Positions 17,701-27,078 of a stretch of 64,000 bases of DNA are shown here, in pieces. The notes under the pieces were generated by a model that worked only from the letters and a program-made list of their open reading frames with translations, did no database searches and was not told the DNA's origin. A program made the translations under genes and the position numbers. The stretch comes from Streptomyces sp. V4I2 (lineage in GTDB: Bacteria > Actinomycetota > Actinomycetes > Streptomycetales > Streptomycetaceae). The DNA lies in contig NZ_JAUSZM010000003.1 in NCBI RefSeq assembly GCF_030817655.1, forward strand, positions 1,426,001 to 1,490,000. Direction: 5' to 3'. Every line of letters begins with the position of its first letter. Position 1 is the stretch's first letter.

Positions 17701-17802
17701 GCGGTTCCCCCGGTTGTCGTTTCGGGTCGATCCGCCCGTTCTACGCGGGTCGCGCAGGCGTAGGTATCCGTGACCGTCACCCAGCTCGGGCTCGGCGGGT
17801 AC

Positions 17803-20406
17803 CTAGGTTTCGCGGCCCCCGGACAGGCCCAGCTCGGTCGCGCGGACCGCGACCTGCCGCCGCGTGGGCGCGCCCAGCTTGTCGAGGACCGCGCGTACGT
17901 GGTTGTCGACCGTACGCACGGATACGACGAGCCGGGCGGCGATCTCCGCGTTGGTCAGGCCGTCGACGAGCAGTCGCACCACCTGGAGCTGGCGTTCCGT
18001 GAGGCCGGCGGGGTTGTCGCGGGTCGCCGCGAGCGGGCCGCGGGGGATGTGGCGCAGGCCGAGGCGCCGCAGTTCGGCGCGGATCAGCCGGGCCTGCGGC
18101 TCGGCGCCCAGCGCGTCGAGTGCCGTGAGCGCGGCGAGCCGGTCGGCGGGGTCCGGGCTCTGCGCGAGGGCGACGGCGTGTTCGTAGGGGCAGCCCGCCG
18201 CCTGCCAGAGCTCCGCGGCCCGCTGCCACTGTCCGCGGGCTTGCAGGGCGTACGGATGCTCCGTGTCGTCGGCCGGGACCGGGCGGCCGGCCAGGGTGAG
18301 CCAGTAGCCGAGCTCGGCGCGGTAGGGGGCACCCGGCAGGTCACGGGCCTGGGCGTGGACGGGTTCGACGGCCGCGACGACACCGGCCGGATCCCCGCGC
18401 AGCCAGGCCGCCTCGGCACGGGCCACGGCCACCGGCCCGGTGCGCTGGAGTTCCCGGGTCCGTACGGCGATCTCCCAGGCCTCGTCGAGGAGTTCCTCGG
18501 CGCCGGGCGGCCCGCCGCGGCGGATGCGGACCCGGGCGAGGACGGTCAGGGCGGGGCAGCGGGCGGGGACGAAGTCATGCATCCCGAACTCGGCGTGTTT
18601 CTCGGCGTCGTCCCAGTCGGCGGCCGCGAGCCGCCGCATGGCCAGCTCGACGTGGAGGTAGTTGAGGAAGCCGAGGTGTTCGGCGCGGTCGGCCAGGTCC
18701 ATCGCCGGGGGCAGGAAGCGGTCGGCCTCGGCGTACTGGAGGGTGTCGAGCAGGTTCCAGATCAGGTTGGCGTAGGCCCGGCAGGCGTGTTCGACCTCGC
18801 CGGCGGCGAGGGCGACGTCGAGGCTCTCCTCCAGCTGTCGGCGCCCGCCGGGGTCTCCGCCCCGCCAGCGGGCCGTGCCGACGTTGTTGAGGGCGTGCGA
18901 CAGGATCGCGGGATCGCCCGCCTTCCGGGCCAGGGCGATGGCGCGTTCACCGTGCGTGACCGCCTCGGCGTAGCGCTCGGACAGCATCCGCAGCTGGGCG
19001 GTGTTGCTGACGGCGAGCGCCAGCAGCCGGTCGTCGCCCGCGTGTTCCAGGACGGCGACGGCCTCGCGGGCGGCTTCCTCGGCCGGGTCGGCGTCGCCTG
19101 CCCACCAGTGGATGCGGGACAGCCAGCGCAGGTCGGCGCCGAGGGCGCGGATGTCGCCGAGGGAGCGGCGCAGGGCGACCGCGTCCCGCTGGGCGACGAC
19201 GGCGGCGGCCGAGTCGGCGACGGTGTAGCACTCCACCGCGTAGCGCTCGAGGAGGTCGGCGAGGTCGGCCGGGGCGTAGCGGTGCCGGTCCCGCAGGACG
19301 AGCCGCAGCTGGGCGGCGGCCTCGCGGTGGGCGCCCGCTCCCGCGGCGTCCTTGGCGGCGTCGGGCCCGTACCGGGCGATGGCGTCCCGGTCGCCGGCCT
19401 GGGCGGCGTGGTGGACGATGCGGGCGGTGTCGGAGCCGGGCCGGGCGACGAGGGCCGCGAGGACGGTGCGGTTGAGCTCGATGCGGCGGGCGGCGGGCAG
19501 GGAGTCGGCGACGGCCCGCCGGATCAGCTCGTGCCGGAACGTCACCCGCTCCGGGGCCACGGCCAGCAGGCCGCGCTGCTCGGCCGCCGCCAGGACGGCC
19601 ACGCCGTCCGCGAGCAGGACATCGATGAGCGGGCGTTCGACGGCCGAGGGGACGACGGCGAGCTGTTCCAGGGCGGCCACGGTGGCGGGGTCGAGCCCGC
19701 GCAGTCGGGCGAGCACGGCGTCGACGACGGTCGGCGGCACGCCCCCGGTGCCGCCCGCGGCCACCACCTCGGCGACGAAGAACGGGTTGCCCGACGTCAC
19801 GGCGTACACCTGCGCCGCGTCGAGCCGCCCGGCCGCGCTCAGCGTGCGCACGGCGGCCAGGGAGAGGCGGGCCAGCGGCAGCCGGTGGACGCGGCGCACG
19901 CGGGAGAGCTGGCCGAGGAGGTGGCGCAGGGGGTGCCCGCTGGTCAACTCGTCGTCCCGGTAGGTGAGGACGAGCAGGGCGGGCAGTCGCTCCACGCGCC
20001 GCACCAGGAAGCGCAGGGCGTCGAGGGAGGCCTCGTCGGCCCAGTGGACGTCCTCGACGACGAGTACCGCAGGATGCGGACTCCCGGCCAGCTCTTCGTG
20101 CAGGGCCTCGTAGACGCGTGGCCGGTCGCCGCCCTCCGTGACGGCCCGCGCCAGCTCGGCGCCGACGGAGCCGACGAGGTCGCGGAAGGGGCCGAGCGGC
20201 CGTCGCGTGGCGAGGTCGTCGCACTCCCCGACGAGCATCCGGGCCTGGTCCGGGAGCCGCTCCGGCAGGGCCTTGACCAGGCTCGACTTCCCGATGCCCG
20301 CCTCTCCGAAGACGAGCACCACCGATCCGGCCCCGTCCGCCGCCTCCCGGGCGGCCGCAGCCAGTCGCACCAGCTCGGTCTCGCGCTCCAGGATCCCCCG
20401 GTCCAC
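17803..20406 (-). CDS. LAL-type (large ATP-binding) LuxR-family regulator
   Basis: 867 residues. An N-terminal AAA ATPase has Walker A GEAGIGKSSLV (residues ~34-44) and Walker B VLVVEDVHWADEASLDAL. A long TPR-like helical middle follows. The C-terminus is a LuxR helix-turn-helix: LTERQLQVVRLLVDGLTNAEIAARLVVSVRTVDNHVRAVLDKLG. This is the standard LAL plan. It is upstream of and co-directional with the BBE oxidoreductase and divergent from the GH127 gene; either may be a target. MalT-like sugar sensing is possible but not shown. Confidence 0.93.
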   Translation of the reverse strand: MDRGILERETELVRLAAAAREAADGAGSVVLVFGEAGIGKSSLVKALPERLPDQARMLVGECDDLATRRPLGPFRDLVGSVGAELARAVTEGGDRPRVYEALHEELAGSPHPAVLVVEDVHWADEASLDALRFLVRRVERLPALLVLTYRDDELTSGHPLRHLLGQLSRVRRVHRLPLARLSLAAVRTLSAAGRLDAAQVYAVTSGNPFFVAEVVAAGGTGGVPPTVVDAVLARLRGLDPATVAALEQLAVVPSAVERPLIDVLLADGVAVLAAAEQRGLLAVAPERVTFRHELIRRAVADSLPAARRIELNRTVLAALVARPGSDTARIVHHAAQAGDRDAIARYGPDAAKDAAGAGAHREAAAQLRLVLRDRHRYAPADLADLLERYAVECYTVADSAAAVVAQRDAVALRRSLGDIRALGADLRWLSRIHWWAGDADPAEEAAREAVAVLEHAGDDRLLALAVSNTAQLRMLSERYAEAVTHGERAIALARKAGDPAILSHALNNVGTARWRGGDPGGRRQLEESLDVALAAGEVEHACRAYANLIWNLLDTLQYAEADRFLPPAMDLADRAEHLGFLNYLHVELAMRRLAAADWDDAEKHAEFGMHDFVPARCPALTVLARVRIRRGGPPGAEELLDEAWEIAVRTRELQRTGPVAVARAEAAWLRGDPAGVVAAVEPVHAQARDLPGAPYRAELGYWLTLAGRPVPADDTEHPYALQARGQWQRAAELWQAAGCPYEHAVALAQSPDPADRLAALTALDALGAEPQARLIRAELRRLGLRHIPRGPLAATRDNPAGLTERQLQVVRLLVDGLTNAEIAARLVVSVRTVDNHVRAVLDKLGAPTRRQVAVRATELGLSGGRET

Positions 20407-20530
20407 GGGGCGATTCTGCCACCGGGGGCGCCGCCACGGGCCTACCTCGCGGGGTCACGACGGGCAGCACCGAAACCGGCATCCACGCCGACGCCCCGTC
20501 CGACGGCCGGAATTGACCACTCCAGAACCG

Positions 20531-20596
20531 TTGACGCTCCTCTGTCCCCTCCCTATCGTCTGGTCGATCACCCGCACGCAGTTCGATATGCCGAAC
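20531..20596 (+). promoter_or_regulatory. Promoter and inverted-repeat operator of the GH127 gene
   Basis: TTGACG (20531-20536), 17 bases, then TATCGT (20554-20559) form a HrdB-type promoter. Downstream, GTTCG (20581-20585) and CGAAC (20592-20596) form a perfect inverted repeat with a 6-base centre, about 15-30 bases after the expected transcription start, where a repressor would act as a roadblock. Confidence 0.55.
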
Positions 20597-20648
20597 ATCC
20601 TTGAACGCCCTGAACCACCCGTGAACATGGCCCCGTGGAGGCGCACCC

Positions 20649-23450
20649 ATGGCACCGCCCCTCTCCAGACGGCACCTTTTCCAGGCCGCGGCGCTCGCCA
20701 CCGTCACCCCGGCGATCTCGTACGCCGCGACCGGCCGGGCAGTCGCCGCAGTCTCGGAGGAACCGTCCGTGTGGACCGTACGGCCCTTCGCGCTCGAGGA
20801 CGTGAAGCTGGGTCAGGGTGTCTTCGCCGACAAGCGGCAACTGATGCTCGACCACGCCCGCGGCTACGACGTGAACCGGCTGCTCCAGGTCTTTCGCGCC
20901 AACGCCGGTCTCGCCACGGGCGGCGCGGTCGCCCCCGGCGGCTGGGAGGGCCTGGACGGTGAGGCCAACGGCAACCTGCGCGGCCACTACACCGGCCACT
21001 TCCTGACCATGCTGTCCCAGGCGTACGCCGGCACCGGCGAGCAGGTCTTCGTCGACAAGATCCGCACCATGGTCGAGGCGCTGACCGAGGTGCGCGAGGC
21101 GTTGCGCCACGACCCGGTCGTCCTGAACTCCCCCGGGAAGTTCGGGACTTCGGCGGAGAACGTGCGCGGCTCGTACCAGTACGTCGATCTCCCGGCCGGC
21201 GTCCTCGGCGGCGCCTCGGCGATCACCCTGTCCGCCTGGGTCAAGCCCACGCACGACGCCAACTGGACCCGGATCTTCGACTTCGGCGACAACACCACGC
21301 GCTACCTGTATCTGGCCGCGCGCAACGCGAACGGCGTACCCCGCTTCGCCATCACGACGAGCGGACCAGGCGGCGAGCAGGGACTCGACGGCACCGCCGC
21401 CCTCCCGCTGAACCAGTGGAGCCATCTGGCGGTGACGATCGCGGGCGGCACCGGCACGCTGTACGTCAACGGCACGGCGGTCGCCCGGAATGCGTCGATG
21501 TCCCTCACCCCGGCGGCCCTCGGCACGCTCGCCAACAACTGGCTCGGCCGCTCGAACTACTCCGGAGACCCGGTCTTCGCGGGCGCCTACGACGAGTTCA
21601 ACGTCTGGTCACGCGCCCTGACCGGCGGCGAGATCACCCAGCTCCAGACCGCGCGGGCCGCCGATGCCGCGACGGGCCGCGGCGACCTGGCCTCGTACGC
21701 CTTCGACGAGACGACCGGCGGGACCTTCGCCGACGCCTCCGGCCGTGGCCTCACCGCGACCCTGCGCCGCACCTGGGGCGGGCCCAGCCATCCCGGGTTC
21801 CTGGCGGCGTACCCGGAGACGCAGTTCATCGACCTGGAGTCGAGGACCAGCCCCGACTACACCAAGGTCTGGGCGCCCTACTACACCGCGCACAAGATCC
21901 TCCGGGGTCTGCTGGACGCGCACAGCGCCACCGACGACGCACGGGCGCTGGGCCTCGCGTCAGGCTTGTGCGACTGGATGTACTCCCGGCTGTCCAAGCT
22001 GCCCGACGCCACCCTCCAGCGGATGTGGGGCATCTTCTCCAGCGGAGAGTTCGGCGGCATCGTCGAGGCGATCGTCGACCTGCACGCGCTCAGCGGAAAG
22101 GCCGAACACCTCGCGCTGGCCAGGCTGTTCGACCTCGACAAGCTCATCGACGCGTGCGCCGCGAACACCGACATCCTCGACGGCCTGCACGCCAACCAGC
22201 ACATCCCGATCTTCACGGGGCTGGTCCGGCTGTACGACGCCACGGGCGAGGAGCGCTACCTCACCGCCGCGAAGAACTTCTGGGGCATGGTCGTACCGGG
22301 ACGCATGTACGGCATCGGCGGCACCAGCACCGCGGAGTTCTGGAAGGCCTCCGGGGTGATCGCGGGGACGATCAGCGCGACGACCGCCGAGACCTGCTGC
22401 GCGTACAACCTGCTGAAGCTCAGCCGGATGCTGTTCTTCCACGAGCAGTCCCCGAAGTACATGGACTACTACGAGCGGGCCCTCTACAACCAGGTGCTCG
22501 GCTCCAAGCAGGACAAGGCCGACGCGGAGAAGCCGCTCGTCACGTACTTCATCGGACTCACGCCCGGTCACGTGCGGGACTACACGCCCAAGCAGGGCAC
22601 GACCTGCTGCGAGGGCACGGGCATGGAGAGCGCGACGAAGTACCAGGACTCGGTGTACTTCAAGAAGGCCGACGGCAGCGCCCTGTACGTCAACCTCTAC
22701 AGCCCATCCACGCTGACCTGGGCGGAGAAGGGCGTCACGGTCACCCAGACCACCGCCTATCCGGCGGAGCAGGGGACCACGCTGAGGATCGGCGGCAGCG
22801 CCGCCTTCGCGCTTCGGCTGCGCGTGCCGTCCTGGGCGAGTGCCGGGTTCCGGGTCACGGTCAACGGGCGTGCGGTGTCCGGTACTCCGACGCCCGGGGG
22901 GTACTTCACCGTGTCCCGGACGTGGCGCTCCGGCGACACCGTGCGCGTCGCCATGCCCTTCCGGCTGCGCGTGGAGAAGGCCCTCGACGACCCGTCGCTG
23001 CAGACCCTCTTCTACGGTCCGGTCAACCTCGTCGCCCGCAACCCGGCCACGGACCACCTGCCGTTCGGCCTGTACCGCAACGCCGGCCTCTCCGGCGACC
23101 TGCTGCCCACCCTCACGCCCGTGACGGGCAAGCCGCTCCACTACACCCTGGACGGCACCGAGTTCGCCCCGTTCTCCGAGGGGACGGAGGACCCGACGCA
23201 CGCCTACTTCCGGCGCTCCGAACCGCGCGTGGTCCTCGGCACCGTCGACGCGGGCGTGGCCAACCCGGCGAAGGCCGACGGCACGACCCTGCTGGACGAG
23301 ATCTGGGCCGCGGCGCCGTTCGCGGGCAAGGGGGCGCTGGTGTCCCGGGTGCGGTCGGTGGTGGACGCGTGGGTGTCCGCCGGGCTGCTCACCCGGGCCG
23401 ACGGCGACAAGGTGGTGAGTACGGCGGCGAAGGCGTCCTTCGCGGCCTGA
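20649..23450 (+). CDS. GH127 beta-L-arabinofuranosidase with an inserted LamG domain, exported
   Basis: 933 residues. A Tat-like signal (SRRHLFQAAALATV) opens the protein. The GH127 barrel is split: its first part (residues ~40-152, VKLGQGVFADKRQLMLDHARGYD, HYTGHFLTMLSQAYAGTG) is interrupted by a concanavalin-like LamG domain (~155-380, ITLSAWVKP, WSHLAVTIAGG, DEFNVWSRAL). The barrel then resumes (HPGFLAAYPETQFI, VWAPYYTAHKILRGL). The zinc/thiolate catalytic set of the family is visible as Glu581-x-Cys583 and Cys653-Cys654. It removes beta-L-arabinofuranose from plant glycans, and the LamG insert probably binds substrate. It is divergent from the LAL gene. ATG at 20649 has GGAGG about 14 bases upstream. 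Confidence 0.9.
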   Translation: MAPPLSRRHLFQAAALATVTPAISYAATGRAVAAVSEEPSVWTVRPFALEDVKLGQGVFADKRQLMLDHARGYDVNRLLQVFRANAGLATGGAVAPGGWEGLDGEANGNLRGHYTGHFLTMLSQAYAGTGEQVFVDKIRTMVEALTEVREALRHDPVVLNSPGKFGTSAENVRGSYQYVDLPAGVLGGASAITLSAWVKPTHDANWTRIFDFGDNTTRYLYLAARNANGVPRFAITTSGPGGEQGLDGTAALPLNQWSHLAVTIAGGTGTLYVNGTAVARNASMSLTPAALGTLANNWLGRSNYSGDPVFAGAYDEFNVWSRALTGGEITQLQTARAADAATGRGDLASYAFDETTGGTFADASGRGLTATLRRTWGGPSHPGFLAAYPETQFIDLESRTSPDYTKVWAPYYTAHKILRGLLDAHSATDDARALGLASGLCDWMYSRLSKLPDATLQRMWGIFSSGEFGGIVEAIVDLHALSGKAEHLALARLFDLDKLIDACAANTDILDGLHANQHIPIFTGLVRLYDATGEERYLTAAKNFWGMVVPGRMYGIGGTSTAEFWKASGVIAGTISATTAETCCAYNLLKLSRMLFFHEQSPKYMDYYERALYNQVLGSKQDKADAEKPLVTYFIGLTPGHVRDYTPKQGTTCCEGTGMESATKYQDSVYFKKADGSALYVNLYSPSTLTWAEKGVTVTQTTAYPAEQGTTLRIGGSAAFALRLRVPSWASAGFRVTVNGRAVSGTPTPGGYFTVSRTWRSGDTVRVAMPFRLRVEKALDDPSLQTLFYGPVNLVARNPATDHLPFGLYRNAGLSGDLLPTLTPVTGKPLHYTLDGTEFAPFSEGTEDPTHAYFRRSEPRVVLGTVDAGVANPAKADGTTLLDEIWAAAPFAGKGALVSRVRSVVDAWVSAGLLTRADGDKVVSTAAKASFAA

Positions 23451-23462
23451 CGGCGCCGCGGG

Positions 23463-24251
23463 TTACGACCGGCGGCGCGGCTTGCCGCGGCGGGCGCCCT
23501 GGGAGCCGCCCGCACCGCGGGTGCCGCCGGAACCGCCGCGGGAGCCCTTGCCCGTCGGCTTGCCCGCGGCCGGTTTGCGGCCGCCGCCCTTCTGTTCGGC
23601 CCGCTTGCGCTCTGGGCGGGCCTCGGGCTCGGGCTTGGTACGGCCGCGGGTGCTGTTGGCCGTCCGGCCGCGGACGATGCCGATGAAGTCCTCGACCAGG
23701 TCGGTAGTCGCGTCCTCGGGCCAGGCCAGGGCGACGCCGGACTGGGGGGCGTCCACGAGGGTGCGGTAGGTGAGGTCCTTGCGGTGGTGCAGGCGGGCCA
23801 CGGACTGGGGGACGGCCAGGAGGCCGATGCCCGCCGCCACGAGTTCGACGGCGTCCTCGGTCGTGGCGGGGCGTTCCAGGGCGGGCTGGCCGGGGGGCCG
23901 CTCCCAGTCGAGGACGTCGTCGAGGGGGTGCAGCAGGATCTCGTCGGCGAGATCCTCGGCGGACAACTCGTCCACCGCCGTGACGAGGTGGTCCTTGGGG
24001 GCCACGACGACGGTCGTCTCTTCGTAGAGGGGGATCGCGCTGAAGACCGTACGGTCGACCGGGAGCCGTACCAGCGCCGCGTCGGCGTCGCCGGCCCGCA
24101 ACACATCGGATGCCTCGGCGGCCGGCACCGCGACCAGCTCCAGCGGAACGTCCGGCAGGCGCTCCTGCCAGATCCGCACCCACTTGCCGGGGGTCACTCC
24201 GGGGACGTATGCGAGCCGGAACGAAGGGGATGCCGCAGAGCCTGTCACCAC
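23463..24251 (-). CDS. LysR-type substrate-binding-domain protein without DNA-binding domain
   Basis: 262 residues. It begins directly with a periplasmic-binding-like LysR effector domain (FRLAYVPGVTPGKWVRIWQERLPDV, DADAALVRLPVD, ETTVVVAPKDHLV, GIGLLAVPQSVARL). No helix-turn-helix precedes it. After residue ~200 the protein turns into a Lys/Arg/Gly-rich disordered tail (GGGRKPAAGKPTGKGSRGG) that could bind nucleic acid. Two adjacent GTG codons (24251, 24248) can start it. It is divergent from the DUF5997 gene by 55 bases, an arrangement I recall as common in Streptomyces. Function unknown. Confidence 0.82.
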   Translation of the reverse strand: MVTGSAASPSFRLAYVPGVTPGKWVRIWQERLPDVPLELVAVPAAEASDVLRAGDADAALVRLPVDRTVFSAIPLYEETTVVVAPKDHLVTAVDELSAEDLADEILLHPLDDVLDWERPPGQPALERPATTEDAVELVAAGIGLLAVPQSVARLHHRKDLTYRTLVDAPQSGVALAWPEDATTDLVEDFIGIVRGRTANSTRGRTKPEPEARPERKRAEQKGGGRKPAAGKPTGKGSRGGSGGTRGAGGSQGARRGKPRRRS

Positions 24252-24306
24252 GCCAGGCTACCCGCCGTGGTCGGACCTCTCGCGCGCGGTCGATAGTCTG
24301 GACACC

Positions 24307-24696
24307 ATGAAGTCGCACCAGACCACCCAGACGATGAAGCCCGCGACCGCGGCGAAGAAGCTGGGTGTGTACCTCCCGGCCACCCCTCAGGAGTTCCAGG
24401 ACGGGGTCGTCACCCGCTCCGAGCTGAACGAGCTCCAGGCGAACCCGCCCGCGTGGCTGCAGGAGCTGCGCAGCAACGGCCCGCACCCTCGCCCGGTCGT
24501 CGCGGCGAAGCTCGGCGTCTCCATCGCCGGCCTGGCGCGCGGCGGCGTCACGGAGCCGCTGACCACCGAGCAGATCGAGGCGCTCAAGCAGGACCGGCCC
24601 GAGTGGCTGGAGAAGGAGCGGGCCACCCAGGCCGAGGTGCGCCAGGAAGCGGTGCGCATCAAGGAGAAGAAGGCCGAGCAGGACCAGCGCTCCTGA
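24307..24696 (+). CDS. DUF5997-family protein
   Basis: 129 residues. The sequence KPATAAKKLGVYLPATPQEFQDGVVTRSELNELQANPPAWLQELR, followed by HPRPVVAAKLGVSIAGLARGGV, matches the actinobacterial DUF5997 family of unknown function. It ends in a charged helix. The second half resembles a short helix-turn-helix, but that is speculative. ATG at 24307 opens a short Thr-rich stretch. It is paired divergently with the LysR-domain protein. Confidence 0.75.
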   Translation: MKSHQTTQTMKPATAAKKLGVYLPATPQEFQDGVVTRSELNELQANPPAWLQELRSNGPHPRPVVAAKLGVSIAGLARGGVTEPLTTEQIEALKQDRPEWLEKERATQAEVRQEAVRIKEKKAEQDQRS

Positions 24697-24756
24697 CTCG
24701 AACACCGGTCGAAAACTCCGGTGCGGTGGCCTGTGCCGCTCTGCGATCATCCCGGA

Positions 24757-26928
24757 ATGGTCGAGAGTCTGGAACCGCTGGTCGTCCGGCACACCCATCG
24801 CCTGCCCTCCCCCACCGGTCCCGCCGGTGAGGGCGAGGTCGCGGCGCGGCAGTTCGACGCCGCGCTGATGTCCGTCGGCTTCAAGCTGTCGGCACCGCTG
24901 CTGCGTCAGCTGTCCGGGCTGTCGGAGGACACGGTCGTCGACACCGCCGTACGCACGCTGCGCACGGTCCGCGAGATGGTCGGCGACCACGTCGGGCACA
25001 ACGTCTACTTCGTCGGCTTCCCGGCCAACGTGCCGGACACCTTCGACTTCTGGATGCGCTGCATCACCGAGGCGCTCGACGACAGCAAGGCGCGTCCCGG
25101 AGTGCTCGATCAGCTGCGCCAGGGGGTGGTGAACCTGCTCACCCTCCCGTCGTACGGCCGCTACCAGCACACCTACGCCGAGATGCTCGCCGCCCACGAC
25201 GAGCTGATCGCCGCGGCGGGCGACCGGATGACGGTCCTGCATCTCGGCGGCCCGCTCGACGACGAGGTCACCGGCCTGTACCTGGCGCTGGCCGGCAGCG
25301 CCACGCCGCTGGGCGAGGAAGGGCTGAGCGACCTGAAGGCGCTCGCGGGGCACTGCGTGAGCGGGCCCCAGCCGGAGGCGATACCGGTCCGGGAGAACCG
25401 TGCCGTCGTCAACGAGGCCCGGCTGAAGGTGGGCGCGGACCTGCTGCTGGACACCGTGACCGACGTGCTGCGCCTGGCGTGCGCGCTGTCGGGCGGTGAC
25501 GTGACCCTTCAGGAGCCGACGCGGTTCCGGGCGCTGTCGCGACCCGTCCGTCGCGCGCTGCTCGCCGGTCTGGACGGCGTCGTCGCCGCGGCTGAGGCCA
25601 AGCTCGCCGACGTCCACGCGCACCGCGAGGAGTTCAAGCGTCTCGGTGAGCGGCTGCACCCGCACGAGTACCCGCGGTGGCCGCAGGCCGCCGAGGTGTT
25701 CGCCGTCGCCCGCGGCGAGCTGACGGCGCGGTCCTTCGACAGCCGGGTCGAGGAGCTGCTCGGCGCGGGCGATGTGGTCGCGGCGGCCACGTTGCTGAAG
25801 TCCGCTCCGGGCAAGCTGCTCCGGGCGCTGGACCGGCTGCTGCGTACGGCCGCCGGCGAGGAGGAGCGGGAGGCCGTCGTGGCCGCCGTCGAGGAGGTCG
25901 TCGGCTCGGTCGCCGGCCGGGTCGTGCTGTCGGTGCGCGAGCACCTGCACATCCGCGCCGACGAGTCCGGTCATCGGCGGGTCTTCATCAACCGGATGGG
26001 CCGTGCCTGGGTCGCCGCCGAGGACCGCCCGCCCCTGCCGGCACCGGAACGGGACCGTCTGATCGCCGCGCTCGACGCGGAGACCCGCCGCCGGCTCCCC
26101 GCTCCGGGGCACCTCTTGGTCGACCCGGACGTCCTCGACGTGGCGCTGCCGCTCAGCGGCAAGGCGACCGCGGCGGGCCTCGGCGTGCTGCCGCGCGGCT
26201 CGGTCTCCCCGGTCGACGGCGAGCTGCTGCGCTTCTTCGTGTACTGGAAGCAGACCGAGCGCAGCACCGACTACGACCTGTCGGCGCTGATGCTGGGCGC
26301 CGACTACGAGACGGTCTCCTGGCTGTCGTACACGAACCTCTCCGCCGTGGACGGCGAGCACTCCGGCGACATCGTCGACGCGCCCGAAGGTGCCTCGGAG
26401 TTCATCAACCTGCGGCTCGGCGCCGTGCAGGGCACCTTCGTCGTGCCGCAGGTCAACCTCTTCTCGGGGGAGGGCTTCGAGGAGGTCGAGGAGTCGTTCT
26501 TCGGGTTCATGCTGCGGGACGGCGAGCAGAAGGGCCGTCCGTTCGAGGCGCGCACGGTGCGGATGAAGTCGGAGCTGCGCGGGCCGGGGCGGGTGGCGCT
26601 GCCGCTGGCCTTCCTGCGGGGCGAGGACGGCCGGTGGCGGGCCAAGTGGCTGCACCTCTACCTGAAGGGCACCCCGACGTCGAACCGGGTGGAGGGCAAC
26701 CGGGTCACGGTCGCCACACTGCTGCGCGGCATCGTCGAGCGCGAGCAGCTGACGGTGCGGTACCTCACGGAGCTGATGGCCGACGCCGCCACCGGCATGA
26801 CGGTGTGGGACGGCACGTCGGTGCCGGAGGGGCCTGTCACATACATCGGTCTGGAGCGTCCCGAGGGGCTGCACCCGGACTCCCGGATCATCACCCTCGG
26901 AAATCTGCGCGACCTGATCCCCGACTGA
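24757..26928 (+). CDS. Large TerD-associated protein (MXAN_6230/SCO0854-like, no RING)
   Basis: 723 residues. The N-terminal ~480 residues are alpha-helical with conserved stretches VGDHVGHNVYFVGFPANVPDTFDFWMRC, LHPHEYPRWPQAAEVFAVARGE and LHIRADESGHRRVFINRMGRAWV. The C-terminal part (~480-620: DYDLSALMLGADYETVSWLSYTNL, HSGDIVDAPEGASEFINLRL, ESFFGFML) has the look of the TerD calcium-binding fold from tellurite-resistance systems. Related proteins often carry a RING finger; no Cys/His zinc cluster is seen here. ATG at 24757. The exact family name is from memory; the TerD resemblance is clearer than the rest. Confidence 0.65.
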   Translation: MVESLEPLVVRHTHRLPSPTGPAGEGEVAARQFDAALMSVGFKLSAPLLRQLSGLSEDTVVDTAVRTLRTVREMVGDHVGHNVYFVGFPANVPDTFDFWMRCITEALDDSKARPGVLDQLRQGVVNLLTLPSYGRYQHTYAEMLAAHDELIAAAGDRMTVLHLGGPLDDEVTGLYLALAGSATPLGEEGLSDLKALAGHCVSGPQPEAIPVRENRAVVNEARLKVGADLLLDTVTDVLRLACALSGGDVTLQEPTRFRALSRPVRRALLAGLDGVVAAAEAKLADVHAHREEFKRLGERLHPHEYPRWPQAAEVFAVARGELTARSFDSRVEELLGAGDVVAAATLLKSAPGKLLRALDRLLRTAAGEEEREAVVAAVEEVVGSVAGRVVLSVREHLHIRADESGHRRVFINRMGRAWVAAEDRPPLPAPERDRLIAALDAETRRRLPAPGHLLVDPDVLDVALPLSGKATAAGLGVLPRGSVSPVDGELLRFFVYWKQTERSTDYDLSALMLGADYETVSWLSYTNLSAVDGEHSGDIVDAPEGASEFINLRLGAVQGTFVVPQVNLFSGEGFEEVEESFFGFMLRDGEQKGRPFEARTVRMKSELRGPGRVALPLAFLRGEDGRWRAKWLHLYLKGTPTSNRVEGNRVTVATLLRGIVEREQLTVRYLTELMADAATGMTVWDGTSVPEGPVTYIGLERPEGLHPDSRIITLGNLRDLIPD

Positions 26929-27042
26929 CTGCTAGCGTTGACCACGGCGAGGCCATGAAGGGGCTTCCTTCTCACACTCCTTGAAATTAGTCCCTTCGCT
27001 TTCCTCGCCCTGGACTTCACGCCGGAAGGCGTTGTTCGTACG

Positions 27043-27078
27043 ACGGCCCTGGCGCGCGGATCAGCGCGCCAGGGCCGT
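27043..27078. terminator. Hairpin terminator with a 15-base perfect stem
   Basis: ACGGCCCTGGCGCGC pairs with GCGCGCCAGGGCCGT around a 6-base loop. The stop codon of the minus-strand kinase-like gene lies across the loop (27061-27063), so half of the stem is coding. It separates that gene from the convergent TerD-like gene. Confidence 0.85.

Noticed and set aside
16240..17763. 507-residue open frame on the plus strand
   Set aside because: Shadow of the berberine-bridge-type oxidoreductase; low-complexity Val/Gly/Arg sequence.
17770..20604. 944-residue open frame on the plus strand
   Set aside because: Exact shadow of the LAL regulator, which has clear Walker and LuxR motifs in the opposite frame.
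23389..26874. 1161-residue open frame on the minus strand
   Set aside because: Shadow of the TerD-like gene and neighbours on the other strand: Arg/Gly/Val-rich composition, no recognisable motif, and its start lies inside real genes. Only the LysR-domain gene at 23463-24251 is real on this strand.
26955..26984. Nine-codon leader peptide (MKGLPSHTP) after the TerD-like gene
   Set aside because: It has no good ribosome site of its own and is followed by a terminator of convergent genes, not by a gene it could control.
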